Below are positions 52,162 through 60,285 of a DNA stretch of 64,000 bases, piece after piece. The notes beneath the pieces are model-generated. The model was not told where the DNA came from. It did no database searches and saw only the letters and a list, made by a program, of their open reading frames with translations. The position numbers were made by a program, and so were the translations under genes. How positions within the stretch are numbered: the first letter of the stretch is position 1; every line of letters starts with the position of its first letter. The stretch is from Chitinophagaceae bacterium (GTDB lineage: Bacteria > Bacteroidota > Bacteroidia > Chitinophagales > Chitinophagaceae), in assembly GCA_947446645.1 (NCBI GenBank), contig CANFHA010000007.1, positions 124,001 through 188,000 on the forward strand, in the 5' to 3' direction.

Positions 52162-52857
52162 ATGTCAGCAAAACAAAAAATTGTAGTGCTCACCGGCGCA
52201 GGTATAAGCGCAGAAAGTGGCCTGCGCACATTTCGCGACAGCGATGGTTTGTGGGAGGGCTACAATGTGCAGGACGTAGCTACACCGCGCGCATGGTATC
52301 GTGACAAACAACTTGTTCTTGACTTCTACAATATGCGACGTCGGGATGTAATTGCAGCCCAGCCAAATGCGGCGCACCTTGCACTGGCTGAACTGGAAAA
52401 AGATTTTGATGTGCATATTATCACTCAGAATATTGACGACCTGCACGAGCGTGCCGGATCAACAAAGGTGATGCACCTACATGGTGAGATAATAAAAATG
52501 CGCAGTGAAAAAAATGAGCACAGGCTGTATGACATAGATACGGATATAATGCTGGGCGACATAGCTGAGGATGGCACTCAGTTCCGACCCCATGTCGTTT
52601 GGTTCGAAGAACCGGTGCCTATGATTGAGCAAGCGATACCGCTGATGCAGGCAGCCGACATTTTCATACTTGTCGGCACTTCATTAGCAGTATACCCGGC
52701 TGCAGGCCTGGTGGACTATGTAGATGATGACGTGGTTAAATTTGTTGTAGATAAGGTCATACCACCTGTGACACGCTATCGAAATATTGTGCCCATTGAA
52801 AAACCGGCTACAGAGGGAATGAAGGAACTTCTCCAACTGCTAACCGGCAAAGCCTAG
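52162..52857 (+). CDS. NAD-dependent protein deacylase, sirtuin without zinc cysteines
   Basis: 231 residues. NAD-binding motifs are LTGAGISAESGLRTFRDSDG and TQNIDDLHERAG, with the catalytic His107 in MHLHGEI. Tyr56 and Arg59 (FYNMRRRD) are the Y-x-x-R pair that favours succinyl/malonyl over acetyl lysine, as in CobB and SIRT5. The segment that normally carries the zinc Cys pairs (RSEKNEHRLYDIDTDIMLG to TQFRPHVVWF) has no cysteines at all, so it is a zinc-less sirtuin like others of Bacteroidota. The gene downstream begins 2 to 47 bases after the stop. Confidence 0.92.
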   Translation: MSAKQKIVVLTGAGISAESGLRTFRDSDGLWEGYNVQDVATPRAWYRDKQLVLDFYNMRRRDVIAAQPNAAHLALAELEKDFDVHIITQNIDDLHERAGSTKVMHLHGEIIKMRSEKNEHRLYDIDTDIMLGDIAEDGTQFRPHVVWFEEPVPMIEQAIPLMQAADIFILVGTSLAVYPAAGLVDYVDDDVVKFVVDKVIPPVTRYRNIVPIEKPATEGMKELLQLLTGKA

Positions 52858-52904
52858 TCATGGCTTGCAAATTTCATAATGAATGGTATTATCTTGCATC
52901 CTTC

Positions 52905-54641
52905 ATGACCCCTGCACAGCAAAAAATCGACCTCTACTATAATATTGCCCGCCGGCTATTTTACACCTGCCTTATAGGATTGTTTGTTACTGCATTGGTG
53001 TTTGCTGTTTATTACTTCACCACCGGCTACGAAACGCTAACAAAATGGTTCCTTTCGTTCAACGATTGTTTTTACCGAAATACTTTCTGGACCAGGGATT
53101 TTTTTACACCCGAAGCAAAGACCAAGGGCAACTATTTTGCGGCAGCGGCTTCAGTTGTTTGTATCGCAGGTCTGGTATACGCAGGAATAAACTGGAAGCG
53201 CTTCTTTTTACGAAAATCAGAACCTTTACCAATTCCCAAATTATCGTTACCGTGGAGCGTAGCAGTTGCAGTGCTAGGCCTGGTCACCTGGTATTTGGGG
53301 CAGAGCCTTGTAAAGCCAAGCTCGGATGAAATATTCTCTGCAGTGAACTGTTCCGAACTTCCCCACTTCCAGGTTTTGGCTTACTATATGCTGCCCAATA
53401 ATCACATCTATTTCAACTTCATAAACGGCTTCGTTATGAGGTGGACCCATACGGATGCAGTAGTCACCGGCCGCATCATATCTATGGTGGCCTATATCGG
53501 TGTACTGTTCTGTATATTCCACTGGCTTTCCGGACTATTTAAGAGCAGGTTGTGGGCGTTTGTTGCAATTGTTCCCGCCGCACTTCAATTTACACCATGG
53601 GCTTTTGGGTTTCAGTCGAGGGGTTATGAATGCCAGCTTCTCTGTGCATGGGGAGCATTCTTAACGCTTTACAGCTACGTAAATACCGGCAATGCGAGGA
53701 TTATGAAACTGAATGCACTATTCTCTATTATGGGCTTTGCTTTCGTACCTACGTTCCTCTACTTTTTCTTAACACAACTGGCCACACTCGTGTTTGTTCA
53801 GGTTTACAACCGCAAGCTTACCTGGCGTGTATGGAAGTACCAGTCCATTATACTCGCAGGTGTATTCCTGCTTTATTTGCCGGCGCTTTGTTTCTCCGGC
53901 GTCAATGCACTTACGGCAAATGACTACGTAAAATCCCCACATCTTCCCTTCGCAAAATATTTCAATAATTGGGTAGAAGTAACCAAATACTTCATAAACT
54001 TCATATTCTCATTTGTCATCAGGGAGAACCATCCGCTAAACTTTATTCTCTTTTTCACCCCTCTCCTACTGTTAATACTGCCGGGAAAACATCAAAAGCA
54101 GACAGGTGTTTTCTACCTGTTGCTGTGGGTGGTCTGGGCCTGTGTTTGCTTCTACATGCAGCGCAATCCGTTCAGCCGCAATATGATCTTTCATTACAGC
54201 CTTACATTTGCGTTCGTACTATACACGATCCACAGCATTGTGGAATTAGTTTTAACGAGAATTAAAAGTTTGCAGTTGAAAGTAGCCTTAAAAACAGCCA
54301 TTTTCGCAGCTCCGCTTCTATTATTCTCAGTCCATCTTGCAAAGTGGGGTAAGGAAAATGTTCCGTTTAGCTTATACTTTATGGATGTGAACGTAATGTA
54401 CAATGACTATGCATCGGACATAAAAACATTTCCTCCAGGATGCTCTATAGCTTGCTCTAATGAGCGGTACTGCTTCTACTACTATTGCCGCACAGGGCCT
54501 TACCGCACCAGCCGCTGCCCTACAGGGAACGAGGACTACTTCATCAATGTGGGTGGAGAGCAGGTGCCAGACGTTGTTTCAAAAAACTATGTGCTGGAAC
54601 GCCATGGCATTGGCGGCTTTGAAATATACAAACATAAATAA
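52905..54641 (+). CDS. Polytopic membrane protein, glycosyltransferase 39-like
   Basis: 578 residues from ATG 52905 (MTPAQQKIDLYYN). An ATG at 52860 is possible and would add 15 residues. About 11-13 hydrophobic helices are visible, with a first luminal/periplasmic loop after TM1 containing acidic residues and aromatic NHIYFNFINGF, then a soluble C-terminal tail (SIACSNERYCFYYYCRTGPY ...). This layout fits ArnT/PMT-type GT-C glycosyltransferases that use lipid-linked sugars; no family signature is exact. It converges with the minus-strand protein of the same general type, which begins 4 bases away. Confidence 0.65.
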   Translation: MTPAQQKIDLYYNIARRLFYTCLIGLFVTALVFAVYYFTTGYETLTKWFLSFNDCFYRNTFWTRDFFTPEAKTKGNYFAAAASVVCIAGLVYAGINWKRFFLRKSEPLPIPKLSLPWSVAVAVLGLVTWYLGQSLVKPSSDEIFSAVNCSELPHFQVLAYYMLPNNHIYFNFINGFVMRWTHTDAVVTGRIISMVAYIGVLFCIFHWLSGLFKSRLWAFVAIVPAALQFTPWAFGFQSRGYECQLLCAWGAFLTLYSYVNTGNARIMKLNALFSIMGFAFVPTFLYFFLTQLATLVFVQVYNRKLTWRVWKYQSIILAGVFLLYLPALCFSGVNALTANDYVKSPHLPFAKYFNNWVEVTKYFINFIFSFVIRENHPLNFILFFTPLLLLILPGKHQKQTGVFYLLLWVVWACVCFYMQRNPFSRNMIFHYSLTFAFVLYTIHSIVELVLTRIKSLQLKVALKTAIFAAPLLLFSVHLAKWGKENVPFSLYFMDVNVMYNDYASDIKTFPPGCSIACSNERYCFYYYCRTGPYRTSRCPTGNEDYFINVGGEQVPDVVSKNYVLERHGIGGFEIYKHK

Positions 54642-54645
54642 TCAG

Positions 54646-55869
54646 TTAACTTTCAGCAGTCTCCAGCCGAAAATGCAACCTGCTGAAGTTACGGGCCAAC
54701 ACATAAATATAAGAGGGAACAATGTGGAACAACACACGATCCATAGAAGTTGCCAGATGCCAGTCAAGGCTTTTCGGGGTCAAAACGTACACGAAGAAGT
54801 AACCTGTGGTACATACCAACAATACAATTATAGCCCGGTCCGGTAGACGACGCTCTACAAAACAGAGGATGGCAAATGCGATGAGGCCAATTTTTACTGC
54901 CACGAAGTTATGCGACAGGTTATAGATAAGCGACTCCCATACCATCTCATACCGCGACCAATCGAAAATGAAATTTCGTGTATGATCGTCCTGCAGTTCA
55001 AACAGATCATTGGAGCGCGCCGATAGCTTGAAGAAAACAAAAACGAGAAGCGGAAAAGCAAAACCCGAAAGAAATGGTTTCCAGCGGCCGCGGCCAAACA
55101 GCGAACGGCAATTTAATGTAATGAACACGAGCGTGAGCATAGCCCCCTCATTCTTTGTCCATAGGCAGCAACCAAGAACTGCAGATGTTACTACAGTCAT
55201 CAAAGGCTGCTTTTTCACGTTTTCAAGACAGATAAAAGCGCATAAGAATGCAAAACCCAATGGCAAATCTGCATATTGGGCGAGCGCACGCTCCAAGTAA
55301 AAATCATCTACCGCCAAGAGTAAGAATGCGAGTGCGGCAACAACAATATTCCTGCGGTACAAAGCGAGGAAAATGGTAACAGGGATGACAAGCGTGGTCA
55401 AAAAACTAAGCGCATAGGATACCGAAATATTATCAGTGCTCATAAGCCGCCAAAAGAATGCAATACTTCCTGATACAAACAGCGGATAGTCAGGATGGGG
55501 TACAAGGCTATGCTTTGAAATTAGGAAGCCAGCAAATTCAGGATGCCCCAGGAATTTTGCATGGTAATTCCATATCCACCAGGCATCCCAATAGCCATAT
55601 TGCGGCTCCAGGTAGTAAGCTTTATTGGTAATAATAACTATCCCTACCAGCAATATCACACAAGCCCATGTAGTATGATTCTTATTAACGACGGGATCTT
55701 CGATTGCAATATGCCTGCCGAGCCAGCGGTAGCTTAGGTAACCAAACGCTGCCACCAACACGGCAGTAACAACAACCGGCAATGAAATGGCGAGCGATAA
55801 GAAGTATACCATGCTTGTAAACCCAAGCAGCACCCAAAGCCATATTATTTGCAATACATTTTTCTGCAT
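54646..55869 (-). CDS. Polytopic membrane protein, GT-C glycosyltransferase-like
   Basis: 407 residues with about 10 hydrophobic helices. The loop after the third helix (EPQYGYWDAWWIWNYHAKF) and the stretch DDFYLERALAQYADLPLGF resemble the catalytic-loop region of DUF2029/GT39-like transferases, and CLWTKNEGAMLTLVF is often seen in these. It is the second gene of a two-gene unit after the 126-residue protein, with 5 bases between them. Donor and acceptor unknown; a role in cell-surface glycan assembly is inferred. Confidence 0.65.
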   Translation of the reverse strand: MQKNVLQIIWLWVLLGFTSMVYFLSLAISLPVVVTAVLVAAFGYLSYRWLGRHIAIEDPVVNKNHTTWACVILLVGIVIITNKAYYLEPQYGYWDAWWIWNYHAKFLGHPEFAGFLISKHSLVPHPDYPLFVSGSIAFFWRLMSTDNISVSYALSFLTTLVIPVTIFLALYRRNIVVAALAFLLLAVDDFYLERALAQYADLPLGFAFLCAFICLENVKKQPLMTVVTSAVLGCCLWTKNEGAMLTLVFITLNCRSLFGRGRWKPFLSGFAFPLLVFVFFKLSARSNDLFELQDDHTRNFIFDWSRYEMVWESLIYNLSHNFVAVKIGLIAFAILCFVERRLPDRAIIVLLVCTTGYFFVYVLTPKSLDWHLATSMDRVLFHIVPSYIYVLARNFSRLHFRLETAES

Positions 55870-55874
55870 AGGGA

Positions 55875-56255
55875 TCAGGAGTGCCGTAAAAGGATATAGC
55901 GGTAACGATCGTCCGCATTTTGCCAGAGAATGCTTGAAGTATTTACCATTGCAGTGGATGCGGAATCTGTACTATTGATAGGTACAAGCAACAAAGTAGT
56001 ATCATTACCACCAGGCGTTGGCAATACCAATTTTACAGGTGTAAGATAGTAAGCAACATATGTAGGATACATATCACCACCCTGAACATCGCATTTGAAT
56101 ACAAGGTGCGAGCCGGTTGGCAGATATTTTTGTACACCAGCCAGCCCTTTCCTTATTTTTTCCGGGTCTGTGGGCGACTTAAACTTTATGTTGAAGAAAA
56201 AGACTGCAACACATACCGATAACCCCAGCAATGTATTAACGATCCAACTTTTCAT
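55875..56255 (-). CDS. Small single-pass membrane-anchored protein
   Basis: 126 residues from ATG 56255 (MKSWIVNTLLGLSVCVAVFF). One N-terminal membrane helix is followed by a small extracytoplasmic domain (KYLPTGSHLVFKCDVQGG; YVAYYLTPVKLVLP; RYRYILLRHS). It probably pairs with the glycosyltransferase-like gene 5 bases downstream, as such small partners are common beside GT-C enzymes in Bacteroidota. No family recognised. Confidence 0.65.
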   Translation of the reverse strand: MKSWIVNTLLGLSVCVAVFFFNIKFKSPTDPEKIRKGLAGVQKYLPTGSHLVFKCDVQGGDMYPTYVAYYLTPVKLVLPTPGGNDTTLLLVPINSTDSASTAMVNTSSILWQNADDRYRYILLRHS

Positions 56256-56341
56256 TGATGCAATGTAGTAAAAACCCTTGAACCTCAATAGGCATTCCAA
56301 TAGTTTAGATAAACTGTATGACCATCCGTCGTTAGTAACTG

Positions 56342-56623
56342 TTATTCATATTTCCAGTTCCACCATTTCAATTTTTCGGGATCCCTCTCACCCTGTGGGG
56401 TATCGGCATAATAGACTGCGCAACGGAAAACATACAGTAGGCAACGGTCCTGTACCATACCAGCAAACGCATTAGAACTATCATACAGCCACAGCGGATC
56501 AAGCCCCTGCAATGCGGCAACACTCCTTATGTTTATATTCCAAAGATCGTTTGCAATGGAAATCCCGACGCCAGGTATCTGCCGGAGATCTTTTATTGCC
56601 GCTGCATGTGTAATAGGAGCCAC
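56342..56623 (-). CDS. Helix-hairpin-helix Cdd1-like protein
   Basis: About 93 residues. The start is uncertain: no ATG is available, so GTG 56623 or TTG 56629 must be used. The HhH motif is DLRQIPGVGISIANDLWNI, followed by LQGLDPLWLYDSSNAFAG and CAVYYADTPQGERDPEKLKW, which matches the Cdd1 (pathogenicity-locus) domain family. Members are small and probably bind DNA or RNA. It begins about 9 bases after the ftsY stop on the same strand, so it is likely cotranscribed with ftsY. Confidence 0.75.
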   Translation of the reverse strand: MAPITHAAAIKDLRQIPGVGISIANDLWNINIRSVAALQGLDPLWLYDSSNAFAGMVQDRCLLYVFRCAVYYADTPQGERDPEKLKWWNWKYE

Positions 56624-56631
56624 TGGCAAGT

Positions 56632-57609
56632 TTACTTTTCGAGGCTGAACAAGCTGTCAACGAATTCAACTTTGTTGAAAATCTGCAGATCTTCCATCCT
56701 TTCGCCTACGCCTATGTATTTCACCGGTATCTTAAACTGGTTAGCTATTGCAAGCACCACTCCACCCTTAGCTGTACCATCAAGCTTTGTTATGGCTATG
56801 GCAGTAACATCTGTAGCTGCGGTAAAGTGCTTGGCTTGTTCCAGTGCATTCTGCCCTGTACTTCCATCGAGCACCAAAAGCACTTCATGAGGTGCATCCG
56901 GCATTTTTTTCTTTATTACCCTGTGTATTTTGCCCAGCTCATCCATCAGGTAAGCCTTATTGTGCAGTCTGCCTGCAGTATCAATGATCACAACATCCAC
57001 ATCTTTTGCCATACCGCTCTGCACTGTATCAAATGCCACAGAGCTAGGGTCGCTACCCATTTCTTTCTTTACAATCGGAACCCCCACCCGCTCACTCCAT
57101 ATTGTGAGCTGATCCACGGCTGCAGCACGGAATGTATCGGCCGCTCCAAGCATTACACTTTTACCGTTTTTCTTAAAGTTGTGTGCCAGTTTACCTATTG
57201 TCGTGGTTTTGCCTACACCATTCACCCCTACTACCAGTATCACATAGGGCCTTTTACCTGCGGGCACATCAAAAGTCACAAACTCGTTGGAAGGCGCCTG
57301 CGTGAGCATGCTCATTATTTCTTCCTGCAGTATACGGTTAAGCTCTGATGTTCCTAAATATTTATCCTTTGCTACTCTCGCCTCTACCCTGTCTATGATG
57401 GCAACTGTTGTATCTACCCCCACGTCTGCACTTACCAATGCATCTTCCAGCTGATCCAGCACCTCCTCATCAACCTTATCTTTACCCGCTATCGCCTTAC
57501 TAAGCTTCGAGAAAAACCCTTCCTTCGTTTTTTTCAACCCTTCGTCTAATGCTTCTTTCTGTACCTGCTCCTCTTTATTGCGTTTAAAGAGTTTATCAAA
57601 TAAGCCCAT
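56632..57609 (-). CDS. ftsY: Signal recognition particle receptor FtsY
   Basis: 325 residues, the SRP GTPase NG domain with a short acidic/basic N-terminus and no long A-domain, as usual in Bacteroidota. The P-loop is VVGVNGVGKTTTIGKLA, G2-G3 include DTFRAAAVDQL and DTAGRLHNKAYLMDELGK, and G4 is ITKLDGTAKGGV. It docks SRP-ribosome complexes at the membrane for co-translational insertion. Start ATG 57609 (MGLFDKLFKRNKEEQ) is a good family start. Confidence 0.97.
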   Translation of the reverse strand: MGLFDKLFKRNKEEQVQKEALDEGLKKTKEGFFSKLSKAIAGKDKVDEEVLDQLEDALVSADVGVDTTVAIIDRVEARVAKDKYLGTSELNRILQEEIMSMLTQAPSNEFVTFDVPAGKRPYVILVVGVNGVGKTTTIGKLAHNFKKNGKSVMLGAADTFRAAAVDQLTIWSERVGVPIVKKEMGSDPSSVAFDTVQSGMAKDVDVVIIDTAGRLHNKAYLMDELGKIHRVIKKKMPDAPHEVLLVLDGSTGQNALEQAKHFTAATDVTAIAITKLDGTAKGGVVLAIANQFKIPVKYIGVGERMEDLQIFNKVEFVDSLFSLEK

Positions 57610-57732
57610 GATTTGTATTTAGAAAGCTGCGAAATTAGTGAAATATAAAAGAAGAAAAGTATGCTTCATAAACAAATTGCATTCCCCGTCCTCCTTAACG
57701 TATAAAAGATGGGAAGTGAATAATGGTAAACT

Positions 57733-60156
57733 TTAGTTTTTGTATACCGGAATGTGATTTAACGCATCTGAAGTACAGATATATCCATCGGCTGTTTTCT
57801 TAAAGCTGCCTTTATTTGACTGCAACAGAATGTTGGAATATTCCTTAACCTGGTGCTTATATACATCACCTATAGCAGGGTATTTCTGGAATATCATAGC
57901 GGTCAGCTCAGGAAGTACCATGTTTTTAATTCCAAAATTATTGAGGGATGCTTTGTCACCATCACTGAGCTCAGTATTAGGCCTTGGACTCAGGCCCTTG
58001 CCGCTCAAATGTTCCGGCTGGTCAGCAACTGGCTTTTTAGGCTCTTTGGCAACAACTGCTACCTCTGCTTTCGGCTTTGGTTCCTTTATTTTAGTGGTTG
58101 CCGGCTTTTCAACCGCCTGTGCTGTTTCAGTTCTTACTGCTACTGGTTCACTCCTTACAGGCTCAGGTGCCGTCTGCTCCGCAACAGGAGGGGCAGTAGC
58201 AGATGTTTTGACGGAATCCGCAGCTGTAGCAGCAGCGGCTGTTGTCGGCTCATCGTGAGACAAAGGTGGCTGGTTAGATGGCTGTGCAGTTGAAGTGTCG
58301 GGAGTGGCTGTAGCCGTCCACTGATCAGCTTTTTTCGTATAGGAATTGTCGAAAAAGGCCGCACCGCCAAGTGCAAGTATCGCTACTGCTGCTATAATGA
58401 ACGCCTTTGATTTATAAAAAGGCTTAGATGCTTCTCTAGTAAGCTCATTGGCTTTATTATCGTGCTGGCCAGAATTAGCATAAGAAGTAGCCGCAGCTGT
58501 AGGATGCGGAGGTACTGGTGGTGCCAATTTAGGTTCTGGCTTTGGCTTAGGAGCAGGAGCCTGCTGTGGTTTAGGCGCAGGTTTTGGTTCTGGCTTTGGA
58601 ACTGGCTTAGGCTCAGGTTTCGGCGCTTGCGTTGTAGCTGGTGCCGACACAGGGGCCGAAGCAGGCTTAGGCGTTGGTGGCGGAGCAGGCGTTGGTGCTG
58701 GCTCAGGTTTCGGTGCTGGTGGCGGAGCGGGCGTTGGCGCTGGCTCAGGTTTTGGCGCTGGTAGTGGAGTGGGCGTTGGCGCTGGCTCAGGTTTTGGCGC
58801 TGGTAGTGGAGCGGGCGTTGGCGCTGGCTCAGGTTTTGGTGCTGGAAGTGGAGCGGGCGTTGGTGCTGGCTCAGGTTTTGGCGCTGGAAGTGGAGCGGGC
58901 GTTGGCGCTGGCTCAGGTTTTGGCGCTGGTGGCGGAGCGGGCGTTGGTGCTGGCTCAGGTTTTGGCGCTGGTAGTGGAGCGGGCGTTGGTTTTGGCGCTG
59001 GTGTCGGAGCGGGCGTTGGTGCTGGCTCCGATTTTGGCGCTGGTAGTGGAGCGGGCGTTGGTTTTGGCGCTGGTGTCGGAGCGGGCGTTGGTGCTGGCTC
59101 CGATTTTGGCGCAGGGGCGGCAAATGGCGTTGGCGCAAACTCTGGTTTTGGCGCAGGGGCCGAAACAGGAGCGGGCGTTGGTGCAACGAAATTTGAAACG
59201 GGGACCGGCGTATCCGTTGTTTGCTTCGCTTTCTGAGCTTTCAGCATATCATCTAGTCGGTCGCGTACCTGCCTTGAATAGTCGAGGAGTTTATCGTACT
59301 CGTTAACCATTTTCTGCACCTCATCAATATTCAGGTCGCCCGCCGGCTTATCTAATGCATCAAAATGGAAATTCTTTTCTTCACCCGCTGATATATTTAC
59401 TACGTCACTTGCATTCTTTATGGCCACAGACGGCTTATCCGGAATGGGCGCCTGGTACTGGATATCCTCCCCTTCTACAGGGGCTGCATTCCTTGTAATA
59501 AAGTTGTCCCATGAAACTAATTTTATCGCACCCTTCTTAGCTACATAATCATAAACTTTATCGTTAAAAGTGAAGTACAAGGTCTCAACGTCCTTGTAGG
59601 TCTTCATTGCTTCAGTAAAAAAGCGGATGCCCTGCTCCTGGTTGTCTGGTCCACCGGCGTAAACAAAGAGCTTCTTTTGGGGATCTATGCTTGTAGAGTA
59701 ATAAGGCGTATTCTTTATTCCCTTAGCATTAAATTTTACAGTCTGGAATCTTGCCGGCTCTTTAACTACAAGTTGCACAGCCTGCCTTACTTGTATCGTA
59801 TTGCTGCTGAGGTTGTGCGGATTGTTGATAACATCGTCATGAAGCTCTCTCAGTAACTTATATATATTTACCGGATCTATGTATACTTCCTGCAGAACGA
59901 GTACAGTACCAATGAATGTACCTTTCCGGTTCGCATTCATCTCCCACGCGTAGGAATACAGGCTGAAAGCTATAGAATAGATACCATTCACCATTTCTCT
60001 CTTCACGCACAGCAGCTCGGTACTCGGAAACAGAGTGATCTCATCATAGTTGAGATCAAAGCTTTTTCCAAACAATACATCCACATCGAACGCCTGCTGA
60101 AAGCCATATGGCTGCCCAAAAGTTCCAAATACGCCAAGTCCAAGCAGATTATTCAT
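57733..60156 (-). CDS. Proline-repeat membrane protein with N-terminal globular domain
   Basis: 807 residues from ATG 60156 (MNNLLGLGVFGTFGQPYGF); an ATG 34 codons upstream is possible. Order: a mixed alpha/beta domain of about 240 residues (QAFDVDVLFGKSFDLNYDEI, KKLFVYAGGPDNQEQGIRFF), then a short acidic helix (about 276-312; IDEVQKMVNEYDKLLDYSRQ), then about 215 residues of Pro-Ala-Pro-Lys/Glu repeats (units such as PAPKPEPAPTPAPL), then a single membrane helix at about 582-600 (AFIIAAVAILALGGAAFF), a second P/A/T-rich linker and a C-terminal domain (LNNFGIKNMVLPELTAMIF). The N-terminal domain may be a GTPase-associated or effector-type domain, but I cannot assign it. Topology is likely N-in. 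Function unknown. Confidence 0.75.
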   Translation of the reverse strand: MNNLLGLGVFGTFGQPYGFQQAFDVDVLFGKSFDLNYDEITLFPSTELLCVKREMVNGIYSIAFSLYSYAWEMNANRKGTFIGTVLVLQEVYIDPVNIYKLLRELHDDVINNPHNLSSNTIQVRQAVQLVVKEPARFQTVKFNAKGIKNTPYYSTSIDPQKKLFVYAGGPDNQEQGIRFFTEAMKTYKDVETLYFTFNDKVYDYVAKKGAIKLVSWDNFITRNAAPVEGEDIQYQAPIPDKPSVAIKNASDVVNISAGEEKNFHFDALDKPAGDLNIDEVQKMVNEYDKLLDYSRQVRDRLDDMLKAQKAKQTTDTPVPVSNFVAPTPAPVSAPAPKPEFAPTPFAAPAPKSEPAPTPAPTPAPKPTPAPLPAPKSEPAPTPAPTPAPKPTPAPLPAPKPEPAPTPAPPPAPKPEPAPTPAPLPAPKPEPAPTPAPLPAPKPEPAPTPAPLPAPKPEPAPTPTPLPAPKPEPAPTPAPPPAPKPEPAPTPAPPPTPKPASAPVSAPATTQAPKPEPKPVPKPEPKPAPKPQQAPAPKPKPEPKLAPPVPPHPTAAATSYANSGQHDNKANELTREASKPFYKSKAFIIAAVAILALGGAAFFDNSYTKKADQWTATATPDTSTAQPSNQPPLSHDEPTTAAAATAADSVKTSATAPPVAEQTAPEPVRSEPVAVRTETAQAVEKPATTKIKEPKPKAEVAVVAKEPKKPVADQPEHLSGKGLSPRPNTELSDGDKASLNNFGIKNMVLPELTAMIFQKYPAIGDVYKHQVKEYSNILLQSNKGSFKKTADGYICTSDALNHIPVYKN
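58632..59180 (-). repeat. Proline-rich coding repeat, including a perfect 72-bp duplication
   Basis: About nine 14-codon units (PAPKPEPAPTPAPx, 42 bp) and two 10-codon units are in tandem. Bases 58964-59035 and 59036-59107 are an exact 72-bp duplication of one long plus one short unit. Length variation between strains is likely. Confidence 0.8.
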
Positions 60157-60285
60157 TGTTAATGATCTTTTAATGTCTAAAAGTATACTGAGTTTTTGAT
60201 TTTTGCAAAGATATTTAGACGCAATAAGGGATTTTATTGTACGATTTTGTAACCGCATCAGCCAGTTTGAGCCGGAGGGTTATCA

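Noticed and set aside
58674-59306. Long plus-strand frames rich in Gly, Ala, Val or Arg within 58.46-59.31 kb, looking like glycine-rich or collagen-like proteins.
   Set aside because: They are the complement of the proline-repeat coding region; the 3-base period and repeated codons keep all frames open. The minus frame has flanking globular domains and a membrane helix.
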